Under the pieces are notes generated by a model. It did no database searches, was not told the DNA's origin, and saw nothing but the letters and a program-made list of their open reading frames with translations. From Algibacter marinivivus (GTDB lineage Bacteria; Bacteroidota; Bacteroidia; Flavobacteriales; Flavobacteriaceae), in assembly GCF_003143755.1 (NCBI RefSeq), contig NZ_QFRI01000004.1, positions 62,001 through 126,000 of the forward strand: DNA of 64,000 nt, given 5' to 3'. How positions within the stretch are numbered: position 1 is the first letter of the stretch; each line of letters opens with the position of its first letter. Below, piece by piece: positions 26,826 through 36,587 of this stretch. The translations under genes and the position numbers were made by a program.

Positions 26826-26912
26826 GCGTTAGGGATTGAAGCGGCATCCTTTTTTGCCATTAAAAGCAAAAAAGATATAGCGGAAAGCCCGACCCTTGTG
26901 GTAACGTCCAAA
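26826..26912 (-). repeat. Dispersed structured repeat, copy D
   Basis: On the minus strand begins TTTGGACGTTACC and ends CAATCCCTAACGC. The centre TTTTTTGC-ttttaatg-GCAAAAAA is almost identical to copy F at the end of the window. It lies between the convergent VOC and apaG genes. Confidence 0.85.
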
Positions 26913-26920
26913 TAAAAAAA

Positions 26921-27307
26921 TTAATTTATTGCAAAAGGGGCGCTTAATTTAAAGGTAGGAATGGCAACCTGAAATTTTTTGGTAGTAGTGAAGTTTACCA
27001 TACTATAACTGCCTTGCATAGCACCAAAAGGAGAGGTTAGTAAACAACCCGATGTGTAGGTGTGAGATTCTCCTGGTTTAAGCACTGGTTTTTTGCCTAT
27101 AACACCTTCTCCAGAAACAGTTTCTATATTATTTAAAGCGTCAAGAATTTCCCAATGGCGTGCGTTGAGTTGAACAGAATCTTTGCTCTGATTTTCGATA
27201 GTTACGGTGTATCCAAAAGCGTACTGTATTTTATAATTTTTATAAAATGAGCCTTCGAAAGTGGTTTCGACCGAAATTTTTATGCCTTTTGTAACCTGTT
27301 GAACCAT
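26921..27307 (-). CDS. apaG: ApaG domain protein
   Basis: 128 residues of the ApaG fold (a fibronectin-III-like beta sandwich). Typical features: YTVTIENQSKDSVQLNARHWEILDA, VSGEGVIGKKPVLKPGESHTYTSG and FGAMQGSYSM. ApaG has been linked to cobalt/magnesium resistance, but its molecular role is unsettled. Next upstream is the T9SS plug homologue, a pairing I associate with flavobacteria. Confidence 0.93.
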   Translation of the reverse strand: MVQQVTKGIKISVETTFEGSFYKNYKIQYAFGYTVTIENQSKDSVQLNARHWEILDALNNIETVSGEGVIGKKPVLKPGESHTYTSGCLLTSPFGAMQGSYSMVNFTTTKKFQVAIPTFKLSAPFAIN

Positions 27308-27477
27308 TGCTTTACTGAGTGTTAGCGCGAGCTAAAATAATAAATATTAAGTGGTTAACGTAAATTTTAACGTCTTTGATATAAAAATTAGACGAAATGC
27401 ATTTTTAGTCTGTAATATTTGTTAAAATATCTAAAAACAATAGGTTTTGGTAAGTGTTTTTTAACGTCTAAGGTGGG

Positions 27478-28725
27478 TTAATTTGAAATATTTGTAGAAG
27501 AAACTTCGTTAAAACCAATGATTCTATCATAACGGGCACCTAAATCTCTGTAATAGACCAGTACTTTGTAGTTGTTTTCGGTTTGCCAAAAGTTACCACT
27601 AATTGCACCTTCATTGATAGTTCCGTTTTTATCAACTACAACATATTTATAATTATAAAAACCTTGTTTTAGTTTCATACTATTATGGTAAAGTCCGGTT
27701 TCTGGATTAAAAAACATTTTGTTTTCTTCATTCAGAGCGTAATTATTGTAATTACCATAAATATAAATGCTTTCACCGTTAGTGAATTCGGGTTGATCTA
27801 ATGAAAAATGAACTTGCACATAATCTGCTTCAACAGATACATCGTCTCTATCAATAGCTACAATTTTGAATTGCCCATTAATATCTGGGTTGTAGGTATA
27901 AGGACGGTCTTTTCTTGCAATATCTGTGTATAAATAAGACTGATAAATATCTTCTAAAGCAATAGCTTGCACACGCATAGTGGCTGCACGAACATCTTTA
28001 GTTTCAAAAAACAAGTATTCGTTACCGCCAGGGAAGGCTGTTTCCTTTACATATCTATATATAAGTTTGTTCCCTATAGTGTATTGTGGCTTTAGATTTG
28101 AAATAGCTGTATTTAAATTTCTATTTTGAATAATTAAAGCTTTAACTGTTTGTAAAGGGTTATTAATTTGTGGGCCTGAAGAAATTTCTATATCAACCGT
28201 TTGGGTTTCTTGAATAGTGCTAACATCTCTTGATCTTTTAATGGCGATTCCTGGTGTTACGATGTCTTCATAGATCATAAATTTTCTTGAGAATACTAAT
28301 TCGCCATCGGTGTCAAAAAAAGAAATGATATAATTACCAGATACTTTTAAGCTTTTAGTTTGTTGATTGGGAATAGATAATTTGTAATGCGAATACATTT
28401 GAAACGTATTAAATGAATTCGTATAATCTTGAATTCTAAAATTATCAACACCAAGTAAAAATTCTGGTTTTACGAGAATAGATTCTTTCCAATTATAATC
28501 GTAATGTTCAATCTTATAATAAAAATCTGGTTCGTCATCAACTAATGCATCAAATTCAATGTAAAAAGGTTCGCCTAATTTCATAATAGGAAGCTCTCCT
28601 AAGTCACTACTATTACTTTTAAAGGTAATAGATTTTATATATTCTGGAGGGTTTACTTCTTCAACTTGACTAAAGACTGTAAAGCTGATTAATAAAAGTA
28701 AATATGTAATGTTTTTTAAATTCAT
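27478..28725 (-). CDS. Type IX secretion plug-protein homologue (DUF5103)
   Basis: About 415 residues after choosing the ATG at 28725, which opens the signal peptide MNLKNITYLLLLISFTVFSQ. The mature protein is a chain of beta-sandwich domains: an N-terminal one (SITFKSNSSDLGELPIMKLG), a middle one, and a C-terminal domain with GESIYIYGNYNNYALNEENK and GFYNYKYVVVDKNG. This is the DUF5103 architecture. A member of this family plugs the periplasmic side of the SprA translocon in Flavobacterium johnsoniae, so the protein is expected in the periplasm. Confidence 0.75.
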   Translation of the reverse strand: MNLKNITYLLLLISFTVFSQVEEVNPPEYIKSITFKSNSSDLGELPIMKLGEPFYIEFDALVDDEPDFYYKIEHYDYNWKESILVKPEFLLGVDNFRIQDYTNSFNTFQMYSHYKLSIPNQQTKSLKVSGNYIISFFDTDGELVFSRKFMIYEDIVTPGIAIKRSRDVSTIQETQTVDIEISSGPQINNPLQTVKALIIQNRNLNTAISNLKPQYTIGNKLIYRYVKETAFPGGNEYLFFETKDVRAATMRVQAIALEDIYQSYLYTDIARKDRPYTYNPDINGQFKIVAIDRDDVSVEADYVQVHFSLDQPEFTNGESIYIYGNYNNYALNEENKMFFNPETGLYHNSMKLKQGFYNYKYVVVDKNGTINEGAISGNFWQTENNYKVLVYYRDLGARYDRIIGFNEVSSTNISN

Positions 28726-28741
28726 TTGTGTGCGATATGAA

Positions 28742-28749
28742 CAAAGGTA
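28742..28749 (-). promoter_or_regulatory. -7 promoter element of the plug homologue gene
   Basis: TACCTTTG on the minus strand (TAnnTTTG), 17 bp before the chosen ATG; it supports that start over the longer frame, which would begin upstream of the transcript. Confidence 0.5.
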
Positions 28750-28842
28750 ATCAAATTTCATACCTTAAATAATTTAAATTGTTTATAATCATTATAAATA
28801 AAAAAGATGTGATAATTTGAAAAATATATTAGTATTAATTCG

Positions 28843-28850
28843 TATTTTTG
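28843..28850 (+). promoter_or_regulatory. -7 promoter element of the nqr operon
   Basis: TATTTTTG matches TAnnTTTG, 38 bp before nqrA; a TTTG lies 23 bases upstream. Confidence 0.55.
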
Positions 28851-28887
28851 CACCGATTTTTAGACAACTAATTTCAATTAAATAAAT

Positions 28888-30243
28888 ATGTCAAACGACA
28901 TTCGTATTAAAAAAGGTCTGGACATTAAACTTAAGGGTGAAGCTGAAAAAACCGTTGAACAAGCGATTATCAGTAACTACTGCACCATAAGACCAGAAGA
29001 TTTTCACGGTGTAATACCAAAACTTGTTGCAAAAGAAGGAACCTCAGTTAAAGCTGGAGGTACTTTGTTTTATGATAAATCTCAGGAAGCGATTAAGTTT
29101 TTATCGCCAGTTTCTGGTAAAGTAGTTGAGGTAGTTAGAGGACCGAAAAGACGCATTGATGCTATTAAAATTGAAGCTGATAAAACACAAACTTTTGAAG
29201 ATTTTGGAAAGTTTAATGTTGAAGCTTCTAAACCAGAAGACATTAAAGCACATTTATTAGCAGCAGGGTGTTGGCCATTTGTAAAACAACGTCCTTATGA
29301 TGTGATTGCAAACCCAGAAAAATCGCCAAAAGCGATATTTATTTCAGGTTATGCAAGTGCACCATTAGCAGCCGATTTAGATTTTACCTTACAAGGGAAA
29401 GAAGCTGAGTTACAAACTGCAGTTTCAGCTTTAGGAAAGTTAACTGAAGGTAAGGTGCATGTTTCGGTTGGGAAGAATGGAAATTCTCCTCTTGCTAGTT
29501 TAAACGGTGTGACTTTGCACAAAGTTTCTGGACCGCATCCATCAGGAAATGTTGGAACTCAAATCAACAAAATTGATCCTGTAAATAAAGGAGAAGTAGT
29601 TTGGACGGTTAATCCTCAAGACTTAGTCATTATTGGTGAATTACTTTTAACTGGTAAGTTTAATGCAGAACGTATTGTAGCATTAGTAGGCTCTTCAGTT
29701 GAAAAACCAAGATATTTTAAAACACTTGCTGGTAGTGAAATTTCCACTATTATTTATGATAAAGGTGTTGCTAAGGGAGGAAATGATCGTATCATTTCTG
29801 GGAATGTGTTATCAGGAAAACAAATACAACCAGATGGTAGCTTAGATTTTTACAGTAATGTAATTTCTGTAATTCCAGAAGGTGATGACTATGAGTTTTT
29901 TGGATGGAATAAGCCAGTTTTTAATAAAGTTTCGACTTCTAGAGCTTTAACTTTTTCTTGGTTAAGCCCAAAGAAAGCATATGATTTAAATACTAATACC
30001 AACGGTGAGCATCGTGCATTTGTAACTACTGGTACTTTTGAAGAAGTTTTTCCTTTAGATATTTATCCAATGCAAATTTTAAAGGCTTGTATGTATCAAG
30101 ATTTAGATGAAATGGAAGCTTTAGGAATGTATGAAGTTGCTCCAGAAGATTTTGCATTAACAGAATTTGTTTGTGTGTCTAAGCAACCACATCAAAAAAT
30201 TATAAGAGAAGGTTTAGACTTAATGCTTAAAGAAATTGGATAA
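28888..30243 (+). CDS. nqrA: Na+-translocating NADH:quinone reductase subunit A
   Basis: Peripheral subunit of the sodium-pumping NADH:quinone reductase, contacting the membrane part and quinone site. 451 residues, normal length. Family features: IKKGLDIKLKGEA at the N-terminus, KFLSPVSGKVVEVVRGPKR and KLVAKEGTSVKAGGTLFYDK. First gene of a six-gene operon on one strand. The complex passes electrons from NADH to menaquinone and exports Na+, the usual primary pump of marine flavobacteria. Confidence 0.97.
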   Translation: MSNDIRIKKGLDIKLKGEAEKTVEQAIISNYCTIRPEDFHGVIPKLVAKEGTSVKAGGTLFYDKSQEAIKFLSPVSGKVVEVVRGPKRRIDAIKIEADKTQTFEDFGKFNVEASKPEDIKAHLLAAGCWPFVKQRPYDVIANPEKSPKAIFISGYASAPLAADLDFTLQGKEAELQTAVSALGKLTEGKVHVSVGKNGNSPLASLNGVTLHKVSGPHPSGNVGTQINKIDPVNKGEVVWTVNPQDLVIIGELLLTGKFNAERIVALVGSSVEKPRYFKTLAGSEISTIIYDKGVAKGGNDRIISGNVLSGKQIQPDGSLDFYSNVISVIPEGDDYEFFGWNKPVFNKVSTSRALTFSWLSPKKAYDLNTNTNGEHRAFVTTGTFEEVFPLDIYPMQILKACMYQDLDEMEALGMYEVAPEDFALTEFVCVSKQPHQKIIREGLDLMLKEIG

Positions 30244-30279
30244 TTATTCATTGAGGAACGAAATGAAAAATATTACAAG

Positions 30280-31518
30280 ATGGGTTTAAAAGAAAAATTA
30301 CACAGTTTTAAAGAAAAGAATAGAAATAAAAAATGGATACCAGCATTTAATGCCATCCATACATTTTTATACTTACCAAATGAGACTACGCACAACGGTA
30401 CACATATTAAAGCTGCCGATGATTTAAAACGTACAATGAATACAGTAATAATGGCCATGGTGCCATGTTTATTGTTTGGTATGTTTAATGCGGGTTACCA
30501 ACACCATTTAGCTTTAGGAGAAATTCAAGCTGTATCTGGAGGTTTTTTAAGTGCTGAATTTTGGACACTTGATAATTTTATGGTTGGTTTCTGGAAAATT
30601 ATTCCTTTGGTAATCGTATCCTATGGAGTTGGATTATTAATTGAATTCATATTTGCTATCATTAATAAACACGAAGTAGAAGAAGGTTACTTAGTAACTG
30701 GAATGCTTGTACCATTAATTGTACCAATTGATATCCCATTATGGATGTTAGCTGTAGCAGTTATTTTTGGAGTTGTTATTGGTAAAGAGGTTTTTGGAGG
30801 TACAGGAATGAATATTCTTAATCCAGCATTAACCATTAGAGCCTTTTTATTCTTCGCTTATCCAACATGGATGAGTGGTGATAAAGTTTGGGTTCATGGT
30901 GCAGATCCTAGAGTTCAAGATTTAGCAGCTGGTGCTCAACCTGATGCTATTTCTGGTGAAACCATATTAGGTAGTTTAGCTCAAAACAATACAAGTATGA
31001 TTGATACAACTGCAGATATTTGGAATGCATTCTTAGGATTTATTCCAGGATCAATTGGAGAAACATCAACACTATTAATCTTATTAGGAGGATTGTTCTT
31101 GATTTTTTCGAAAATTGGAAGTTGGAGAATTATGTTATCATCAGTAATGGGAGCTATTGTAATGGGGCTTATTTTTAACTTTGTTGCAGATTCAGGAATA
31201 ATTTCTGAAAGTAGTAAATTTTATGGATTAATGAATACAACATTCTGGCATCACTTACTTATCGGTGGTTTTGCTTTTGGTACTGTATTTATGGCTACAG
31301 ATCCTGTTACAGCTTCACAAACAAATAAAGGAAAATGGATATACGGTTTCCTAGTTGGTTTTATATCAATTATGATTCGTGTATTTAATCCGGCTTACCC
31401 TGAAGGTGTTATGTTGGCAATTCTATTGATGAATGTTTTTGCACCAACTATTGACCATTATGTTATTCAAGGTAACGTGAAGAAAAGAATGAAACGTTTA
31501 AAAGTTAAAACAGCATAA
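30280..31518 (+). CDS. nqrB: Na+-translocating NADH:quinone reductase subunit B
   Basis: Membrane subunit with about ten helices, holding covalent FMN, riboflavin and part of the sodium path. 412 residues. The flavinylation region reads DAISGETILG with Thr228 as the expected FMN-ester residue; the usual motif is SGAT, so alanine is replaced by glutamate. GMNILNPALTIRAFLFFAYP and FMATDPVTASQTNKGKW are further family sequences. The transfer enzyme ApbE is encoded at 44561. Confidence 0.96.
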   Translation: MGLKEKLHSFKEKNRNKKWIPAFNAIHTFLYLPNETTHNGTHIKAADDLKRTMNTVIMAMVPCLLFGMFNAGYQHHLALGEIQAVSGGFLSAEFWTLDNFMVGFWKIIPLVIVSYGVGLLIEFIFAIINKHEVEEGYLVTGMLVPLIVPIDIPLWMLAVAVIFGVVIGKEVFGGTGMNILNPALTIRAFLFFAYPTWMSGDKVWVHGADPRVQDLAAGAQPDAISGETILGSLAQNNTSMIDTTADIWNAFLGFIPGSIGETSTLLILLGGLFLIFSKIGSWRIMLSSVMGAIVMGLIFNFVADSGIISESSKFYGLMNTTFWHHLLIGGFAFGTVFMATDPVTASQTNKGKWIYGFLVGFISIMIRVFNPAYPEGVMLAILLMNVFAPTIDHYVIQGNVKKRMKRLKVKTA

Positions 31519-31520
31519 TT

Positions 31521-32267
31521 ATGGCAGTTAATACAGATAAAAATTCATATACAATACTATTTGCTATAGCAATGGTGTTAGTTGTAGGTTCATTATTAGC
31601 GTTTACAGCAGCTTCATTAAAACCTAGAATTACAGAGAATGAAAGAATGGAAAAGCAACAGAACATTCTGTATGCTATGGGTGTAAATGAAAATGAAGGT
31701 ACAAGTAGAGAATTCATCTCTACAGATAAAGTTGCTGGAGAGTTTTCAAAATACATTAAAAAACAATTAATAGTTGATGCAAACGGTGGATCTAAGGAAG
31801 ATACCGAAGCGTATTTAATTGATGTTAAAAAAGAACAAGCAAAAGCTAAAAACGGAGAAACAAGACGTTTACCTTTATTTATTGGTGAGAAAGATGGTAA
31901 AACATTTTATATAGCACCTATTAGAGGTAAAGGACTTTGGGATGCTATTTGGGCTTATGTAGCTTTAGATAAACAAATGGTGGTACAAGGTGTATTTTTT
32001 GACCATAAAGGAGAAACTCCAGGTTTAGGTGCAAATATTAACCAGCGTTTCTTTATGGATGATTTTACAGGAGAACGTTTATTGGACGACAATGGTACTT
32101 TTAAAGGTATTGCTGTAGCAAAAGGAAACAACGATCCTAAAAATTTAATTAAAGATGATTACGAAGTAGATGCTTTAGCAGGAGCAACTATTACAGGAGA
32201 TGGTGTTTCAGCTATGATTAAATCTGATTTAAAATTGTACTTACCTTACTTTAAAAACTTAAAATAA
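31521..32267 (+). CDS. nqrC: Na+-translocating NADH:quinone reductase subunit C
   Basis: 248 residues: one N-terminal membrane helix (YTILFAIAMVLVVGSLLAF) and a periplasmic FMN-binding domain. The flavinylation motif is DALAGATIT, with Thr223 as the likely FMN site; the residue before GAT is Ala rather than Ser. GETPGLGANI is also conserved. It starts 2 bp after nqrB. Confidence 0.96.
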   Translation: MAVNTDKNSYTILFAIAMVLVVGSLLAFTAASLKPRITENERMEKQQNILYAMGVNENEGTSREFISTDKVAGEFSKYIKKQLIVDANGGSKEDTEAYLIDVKKEQAKAKNGETRRLPLFIGEKDGKTFYIAPIRGKGLWDAIWAYVALDKQMVVQGVFFDHKGETPGLGANINQRFFMDDFTGERLLDDNGTFKGIAVAKGNNDPKNLIKDDYEVDALAGATITGDGVSAMIKSDLKLYLPYFKNLK

Positions 32268-32268
32268 T

Positions 32269-32913
32269 ATGGGACTACTTTCAAAAAAAGACGCAAAGTT
32301 AATAACAGACCCGTTAGCAGATAATAACCCAATTACAATTCAAGTATTAGGTATTTGTTCTGCATTAGCTATTACTGCAGAATTAAAAGCTTCTTTAGTA
32401 ATGGGAATTGCTGTAATGTTTGTATTAGGTATAGGAAATGTAGTAATCTCTTTAATGAGAAATATAATTCCTTCAAAAATTAGAATCATCGTACAACTTA
32501 TTGTTGTAGCTGCTTTGGTAATTATAGTAGATCAAGTATTAAAAGCTTTTCAATACGAATTAAGTAAAACATTGGCAGTATTCGTAGGATTAATTATTAC
32601 AAACTGTATCATTATGGGACGTTTTGAAGCTTTTGCTTTAGCAAACGGACCTTGGAAATCTTTCCTTGATGGTATTGGTAATGCTTTAGGATATGCAGTT
32701 ATTCTATTAATCGTTGGATTCTTCAGAGAGCTTTTAGGGTCAGGTACTTTATTTGGTGTTCCTGTTTTAGGAGATCCTATCGAATTGACAGGAGTTTATA
32801 AATATGGTTACGAAAATAATGGATTTATGTTAATGCCTCCAATGGCGTTAATAGTAGTAGGTTTAATTATCTGGGTACAACGTAGTAGAAATAAAGCATT
32901 AATCGAGGATTAA
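32269..32913 (+). CDS. nqrD: Na+-translocating NADH:quinone reductase subunit D
   Basis: 214 residues, six membrane helices, homologous to NqrE/RnfA/RnfE; together with NqrE it forms the inverted pair that holds an intramembrane iron-sulphur centre. ITNCIIMGRFEAFALANGPW carries the expected cysteine, and the early LGICSALAITAEL a second. One base after nqrC. Confidence 0.96.
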   Translation: MGLLSKKDAKLITDPLADNNPITIQVLGICSALAITAELKASLVMGIAVMFVLGIGNVVISLMRNIIPSKIRIIVQLIVVAALVIIVDQVLKAFQYELSKTLAVFVGLIITNCIIMGRFEAFALANGPWKSFLDGIGNALGYAVILLIVGFFRELLGSGTLFGVPVLGDPIELTGVYKYGYENNGFMLMPPMALIVVGLIIWVQRSRNKALIED

Positions 32914-32959
32914 AAAACCCTCTTTAGTTTTTCTTTTAAAGAATTAAAATAATATAATA

Positions 32960-33679
32960 ATGGAGCACATAGAATTATTTTTCAAATCAATTTTTATTGA
33001 TAATATGGTGTTTTCGGTATTCTTAGGTATGTGTTCATACTTAGCAGTATCTAAAAAAGTGGCAACAGCAGTAGGTCTTGGTGCAGCAGTAATATTTGTA
33101 TTGGCAATTACAGTGCCTTTAAACTGGTTATTAGACCAGTATTTATTACAACCGGGTGCATTATCTTGGTTAGGAGCAGAATATGCAGATTATGATTTAA
33201 GTTTTCTTTCATTTATTATGTTTATTGCAACCATTGCAACCATGGTTCAATTGGTAGAAATAGTAGTTGAAAAGTTTTCCCCTTCTTTATACAATTCACT
33301 TGGTATATTCTTACCACTTATTGCAGTAAATTGTGCCATTTTAGGTGGATCTTTATTTATGCAATCTCGTGAAATTGAAACTTTAGGATTAGCCTTTAAT
33401 TACGGGGTTTCTTCAGGAATTGGTTGGTTTTTAGCCATTTTAGCTATTGCTGCTATTCGTGAAAAAATAAGATATAGTAATGTACCAGCACCTTTAAGAG
33501 GTTTAGGTATAACTTTTATCATTACAGGACTAATGGGAATTGGTTTTTTAAGTTTTGGAGGGATGTTAACTGGTGGAGACGAAGAAGAAAAACCAGCTAC
33601 AGAAACAGCCATAAATGTTAATGAATTAGAAACTGAAAAAGCTAAAGAATTAGCTGATAACACTAAAATAATTGAGTAG
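32960..33679 (+). CDS. nqrE: Na+-translocating NADH:quinone reductase subunit E, with C-terminal extension
   Basis: Six-helix membrane subunit paired with NqrD; cysteines in [13 protein letters not shown] and [12 protein letters not shown] fit the iron-sulphur ligands. It has 239 residues while many NqrE are close to 200; the extra ~35 are a soluble, acidic tail ([12 protein letters not shown] onward). A 46-bp gap with no terminator separates it from nqrD. Confidence 0.95.
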   Translation: MEHIELFFKSIFIDNMVFSVFLGMCSYLAVSKKVATAVGLGAAVIFVLAITVPLNWLLDQYLLQPGALSWLGAEYADYDLSFLSFIMFIATIATMVQLVEIVVEKFSPSLYNSLGIFLPLIAVNCAILGGSLFMQSREIETLGLAFNYGVSSGIGWFLAILAIAAIREKIRYSNVPAPLRGLGITFIITGLMGIGFLSFGGMLTGGDEEEKPATETAINVNELETEKAKELADNTKIIE

Positions 33680-33680
33680 T

Positions 33681-34988
33681 ATGATTTTAGCAGCAGGAAC
33701 AACAGGAACAGTTATAGCAACGGTTGTAGCGTTTTTATTAATTACGCTAATACTCGTTAGTTTATTGCTTTTTGTAAAACAAAAATTATCACCATCTGGT
33801 CCAGTAAAAATTAAAATTAATGGTGAACGTGAAATAGAAGTTGCTTCAGGAGGTAGTTTACTATCTACTTTAGGAGCAAACAAAATTTTCTTGCCATCTG
33901 CTTGTGGTGGTGGTGGAACATGTATTCAATGTGAATGTCATGTACTATCTGGTGGAGGTGAAGCTTTACCAACTGAAACACCTCACTTTTCAAGAAAAGA
34001 ATTAGCACATGGAGCACGTTTATCATGTCAGGTTAAAGTAAAACAAGATATGGATATCACTATACCTGAAGAGGTATTTGGTATTAAAAAATGGGAAGCA
34101 ACTGTTGTACGTAACTATAATGTAGCATCTTTTATTAAGGAATTTGTTGTTGAAATTCCAGAAGATATGGGTTATAAAGCAGGAGGGTATATTCAAATTG
34201 AAATTCCTGAATGTGAAGTAAAATATTCAGATATAGATATTACAGCTCACCCAGAAGAACATGAAACACCTGATAAGTTTCAAGCTGAGTGGGATAAGTT
34301 TGGTCTTTGGCCATTAGTGATGAAAAATACTGAAACAGTTGAAAGAGCCTACTCTATGGCTTCTTACCCAGCTGAAGGACGAGAAATTATGTTGAATGTT
34401 CGTATTGCAACACCGCCATGGGATAGAGCGAAGAATGGATGGATGGATGTAAACCCTGGTGTAGCATCTTCTTATATTTTTAATTTAAAGAAAGGTGATA
34501 AGTGTACTATTTCAGGACCTTATGGTGAGTTTTTTATCAATGAGTCTGATAGTGAAATGCTTTATGTTGGTGGAGGTGCTGGTATGGCACCAATGCGCTC
34601 TCATTTATATCATTTATTCAAAACCTTAAAAACAGGTAGAAAAGTAACGTATTGGTATGGTGGACGTTCTAAACGCGAATTATTCTATCTAGATCACTTT
34701 GAACAATTAGAAAAAGAGTTTCCAAACTTTAAATTCTATTTAGCTTTATCTGAGCCAATGGAAGAAGATAATTGGAAAGTAAAAGAAGATATAGATGCTC
34801 CTGGAGATGGTTTTGTTGGATTTATTCATAATTGTGTAATAGACAACTATTTAAGTAAACACGAATCACCTGAGGATATAGAATTATACTTCTGTGGACC
34901 ACCATTAATGAATAAGGCAGTTCAGAAAATGGGAGAAGATTTTGGTATCCCAGATGAACACATACGATTTGATGATTTTGGAGGATAA
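33681..34988 (+). CDS. nqrF: Na+-translocating NADH:quinone reductase subunit F
   Basis: NADH-oxidising entry subunit: one N-terminal helix, a plant-type [2Fe-2S] domain (Cys75, Cys81 and Cys84 in [10 protein letters not shown], and a fourth in LSCQVK), then a ferredoxin-reductase-like FAD/NADH module with RAYSMASYP and [13 protein letters not shown]. 435 residues from the ATG at 33681; a TTG nine bases earlier would overlap nqrE and is less likely. The nqrE stop and this ATG are one base apart. Confidence 0.97.
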   Translation: MILAAGTTGTVIATVVAFLLITLILVSLLLFVKQKLSPSGPVKIKINGEREIEVASGGSLLSTLGANKIFLPSACGGGGTCIQCECHVLSGGGEALPTETPHFSRKELAHGARLSCQVKVKQDMDITIPEEVFGIKKWEATVVRNYNVASFIKEFVVEIPEDMGYKAGGYIQIEIPECEVKYSDIDITAHPEEHETPDKFQAEWDKFGLWPLVMKNTETVERAYSMASYPAEGREIMLNVRIATPPWDRAKNGWMDVNPGVASSYIFNLKKGDKCTISGPYGEFFINESDSEMLYVGGGAGMAPMRSHLYHLFKTLKTGRKVTYWYGGRSKRELFYLDHFEQLEKEFPNFKFYLALSEPMEEDNWKVKEDIDAPGDGFVGFIHNCVIDNYLSKHESPEDIELYFCGPPLMNKAVQKMGEDFGIPDEHIRFDDFGG

Positions 34989-35040
34989 GAATTAAAAATT
35001 ATCGTGCTGAATGTATTTCAGTTTATAAGTTATTAATAAA

Positions 35041-35070
35041 AAAAACCAACTCATTAGAGTTGGTTTTTTT
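35041..35070 (+). terminator. Terminator of the nqr operon
   Basis: Stem AAAAACCAACTC with GAGTTGGTTTTT, then more T; about 50 bp past nqrF. It means genes further downstream, including apbE, are not cotranscribed with nqr. Confidence 0.85.
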
Positions 35071-35091
35071 ATGGCTTTATTTAAATAGTAT

Positions 35092-35541
35092 TTAAGTTAA
35101 TTCATATTTTGGTTTATCATTTTCAACCTCAAACAATTTTGTGTAATCCATGACATTTGCAATTTCATCTAATTCGCATAAAAAAGAAATAACAGCATAT
35201 AAGCCATTAAATAAAATAGTTTTATCAGTTGGATTCTTTGGTTTTTTATTTTTATAATGAAGCGGTAATTGATAACCACAAGCTTTCAAGAATATATGTT
35301 CAATCTTTAGTAACTCAATAGGTGAATAACCGTTAAATTTTCTACCCAAAGTTTGATGTACTTTCCCAATATAATTAAGCTCTAAAGCACCGTGTGAGTC
35401 AGATAAATGTTTCCAATTATCAGTATGACTCAAAATATTTCCAACAGCACATTGTTTACAACATTCTGGATTTAATGTATTATTATGAAATGCTGTGTAG
35501 AGTTTTTTTAGAGCTGACCCCAATCTTGTTGAAGTTTCCAT
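35092..35541 (-). CDS. Conserved flavobacterial protein of unknown function, cysteine-containing
   Basis: 149 residues, soluble, no signal. NPECCKQCAVGNI (about residues 24-36) has three cysteines that could bind metal, and another cysteine lies in KACGYQLP. The rest is helical (YSPIELLKIEHIFLKA). I recall similar proteins in flavobacterial genomes, sometimes labelled as NQR subunit F, but nothing here resembles NqrF. It is convergent with the nqr operon. Confidence 0.65.
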   Translation of the reverse strand: METSTRLGSALKKLYTAFHNNTLNPECCKQCAVGNILSHTDNWKHLSDSHGALELNYIGKVHQTLGRKFNGYSPIELLKIEHIFLKACGYQLPLHYKNKKPKNPTDKTILFNGLYAVISFLCELDEIANVMDYTKLFEVENDKPKYELT

Positions 35542-35652
35542 AAGCTGAATTTTTACTTCAAATTACTAAAAATTTAAACCTTATAAGTGAAATTAATCTT
35601 AAATTTTTCATAATGAAGTACGAAGTTGGTTAATCATAACGTTAGTTTCAAT

Positions 35653-36522
35653 ATGAAAAACTCGCTTAGAATTGTACTACTTTTAGTTTTGCTGTTGGTT
35701 TTATTTATTCAATTTAAACCTGCAAAAAATACTATAAAAACTATTGCTGCTACTATTGAAGCACCTAGCTTAATTAATAAAGATAGTCTTACTATAAAAT
35801 CAAGAGTTAAAACACCTAAAGGATATAAGCGCGTAAAGTATCCGTTAGGTTCATTTCAAAATTATCTTAGAAACTATAAACTAAAACCTTTCGGAACAAA
35901 AATTATCAATTATGATGATACCGAATATTTTTGGCAAGGTGGACATATAGGGATATTAGAAATTCCTGTGCCAAAAAACGGATTACAACAATGTGCAGAT
36001 GCTTTAATTAGGATAAGAAGTGAATATCTATGGGATAATGATAGAAAGGATGAGATAGGTTTCAATTTTACTATCGGGCATTATTGCTCTTGGAAACAAT
36101 ATGCTGAAGGGTATCGCCCAAAAATTAACGGTAATAAAGTGTCTTTTCATAAAACAGCAACTAAAAATTTTTCAAAAGAAAACTTCTATAAGTATTTGAA
36201 CTTGATTTATATGTATTCAGGAACATTATCACTTTATAATGAACTTCCTAAAATCGAAGATGCTAAAAATTTAAAAATAGGTGATATGCTGATTAAAGGT
36301 GGTTCTCCAGGGCATATTGTTATGATTTGTGATGAGGTAATAAATAACAAAGGAGAGAAGCTGTTTTTATTGTTTCAAGGCAATACACCAGCACAAAGTG
36401 TACATTTAGTTAAAAATTTAGAAAACTCTAAAATTTCACCTTGGTACCATCTGGAGAATAATATTGAAATACCAGTTTCAAATTACACCTTTAATAGTTC
36501 AAAATTTGTAAAATTTAAATAA
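35653..36522 (+). CDS. DUF4846-type exported protein
   Basis: 289 residues from the ATG at 35653, which opens a signal or anchor (MKNSLRIVLLLVLLLVLFIQF). The family-like core includes YPLGSFQNYLRNYKLKPFGT, QCADALIRIRSEYLW, and KIGDMLIKGGSPGHIVMI. The His in SPGHIVMI together with cysteine in ALIRIR-preceding QQCADAL suggests a thiol-hydrolase-like fold, but this is speculation. Function unknown. It diverges from the gene at 35092. Confidence 0.65.
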   Translation: MKNSLRIVLLLVLLLVLFIQFKPAKNTIKTIAATIEAPSLINKDSLTIKSRVKTPKGYKRVKYPLGSFQNYLRNYKLKPFGTKIINYDDTEYFWQGGHIGILEIPVPKNGLQQCADALIRIRSEYLWDNDRKDEIGFNFTIGHYCSWKQYAEGYRPKINGNKVSFHKTATKNFSKENFYKYLNLIYMYSGTLSLYNELPKIEDAKNLKIGDMLIKGGSPGHIVMICDEVINNKGEKLFLLFQGNTPAQSVHLVKNLENSKISPWYHLENNIEIPVSNYTFNSSKFVKFK

Positions 36523-36587
36523 TTTTCTGCTCACATTTTTCATTTGTTTCGATGTAGCTATATATAAACCATATAAAGCTATTAATT

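Noticed and set aside
35092-35541. Annotation as NQR subunit F
   Set aside because: It has no [2Fe-2S] or FAD/NADH motif and a genuine nqrF is directly beside it; such a label would be a neighbour-derived error.
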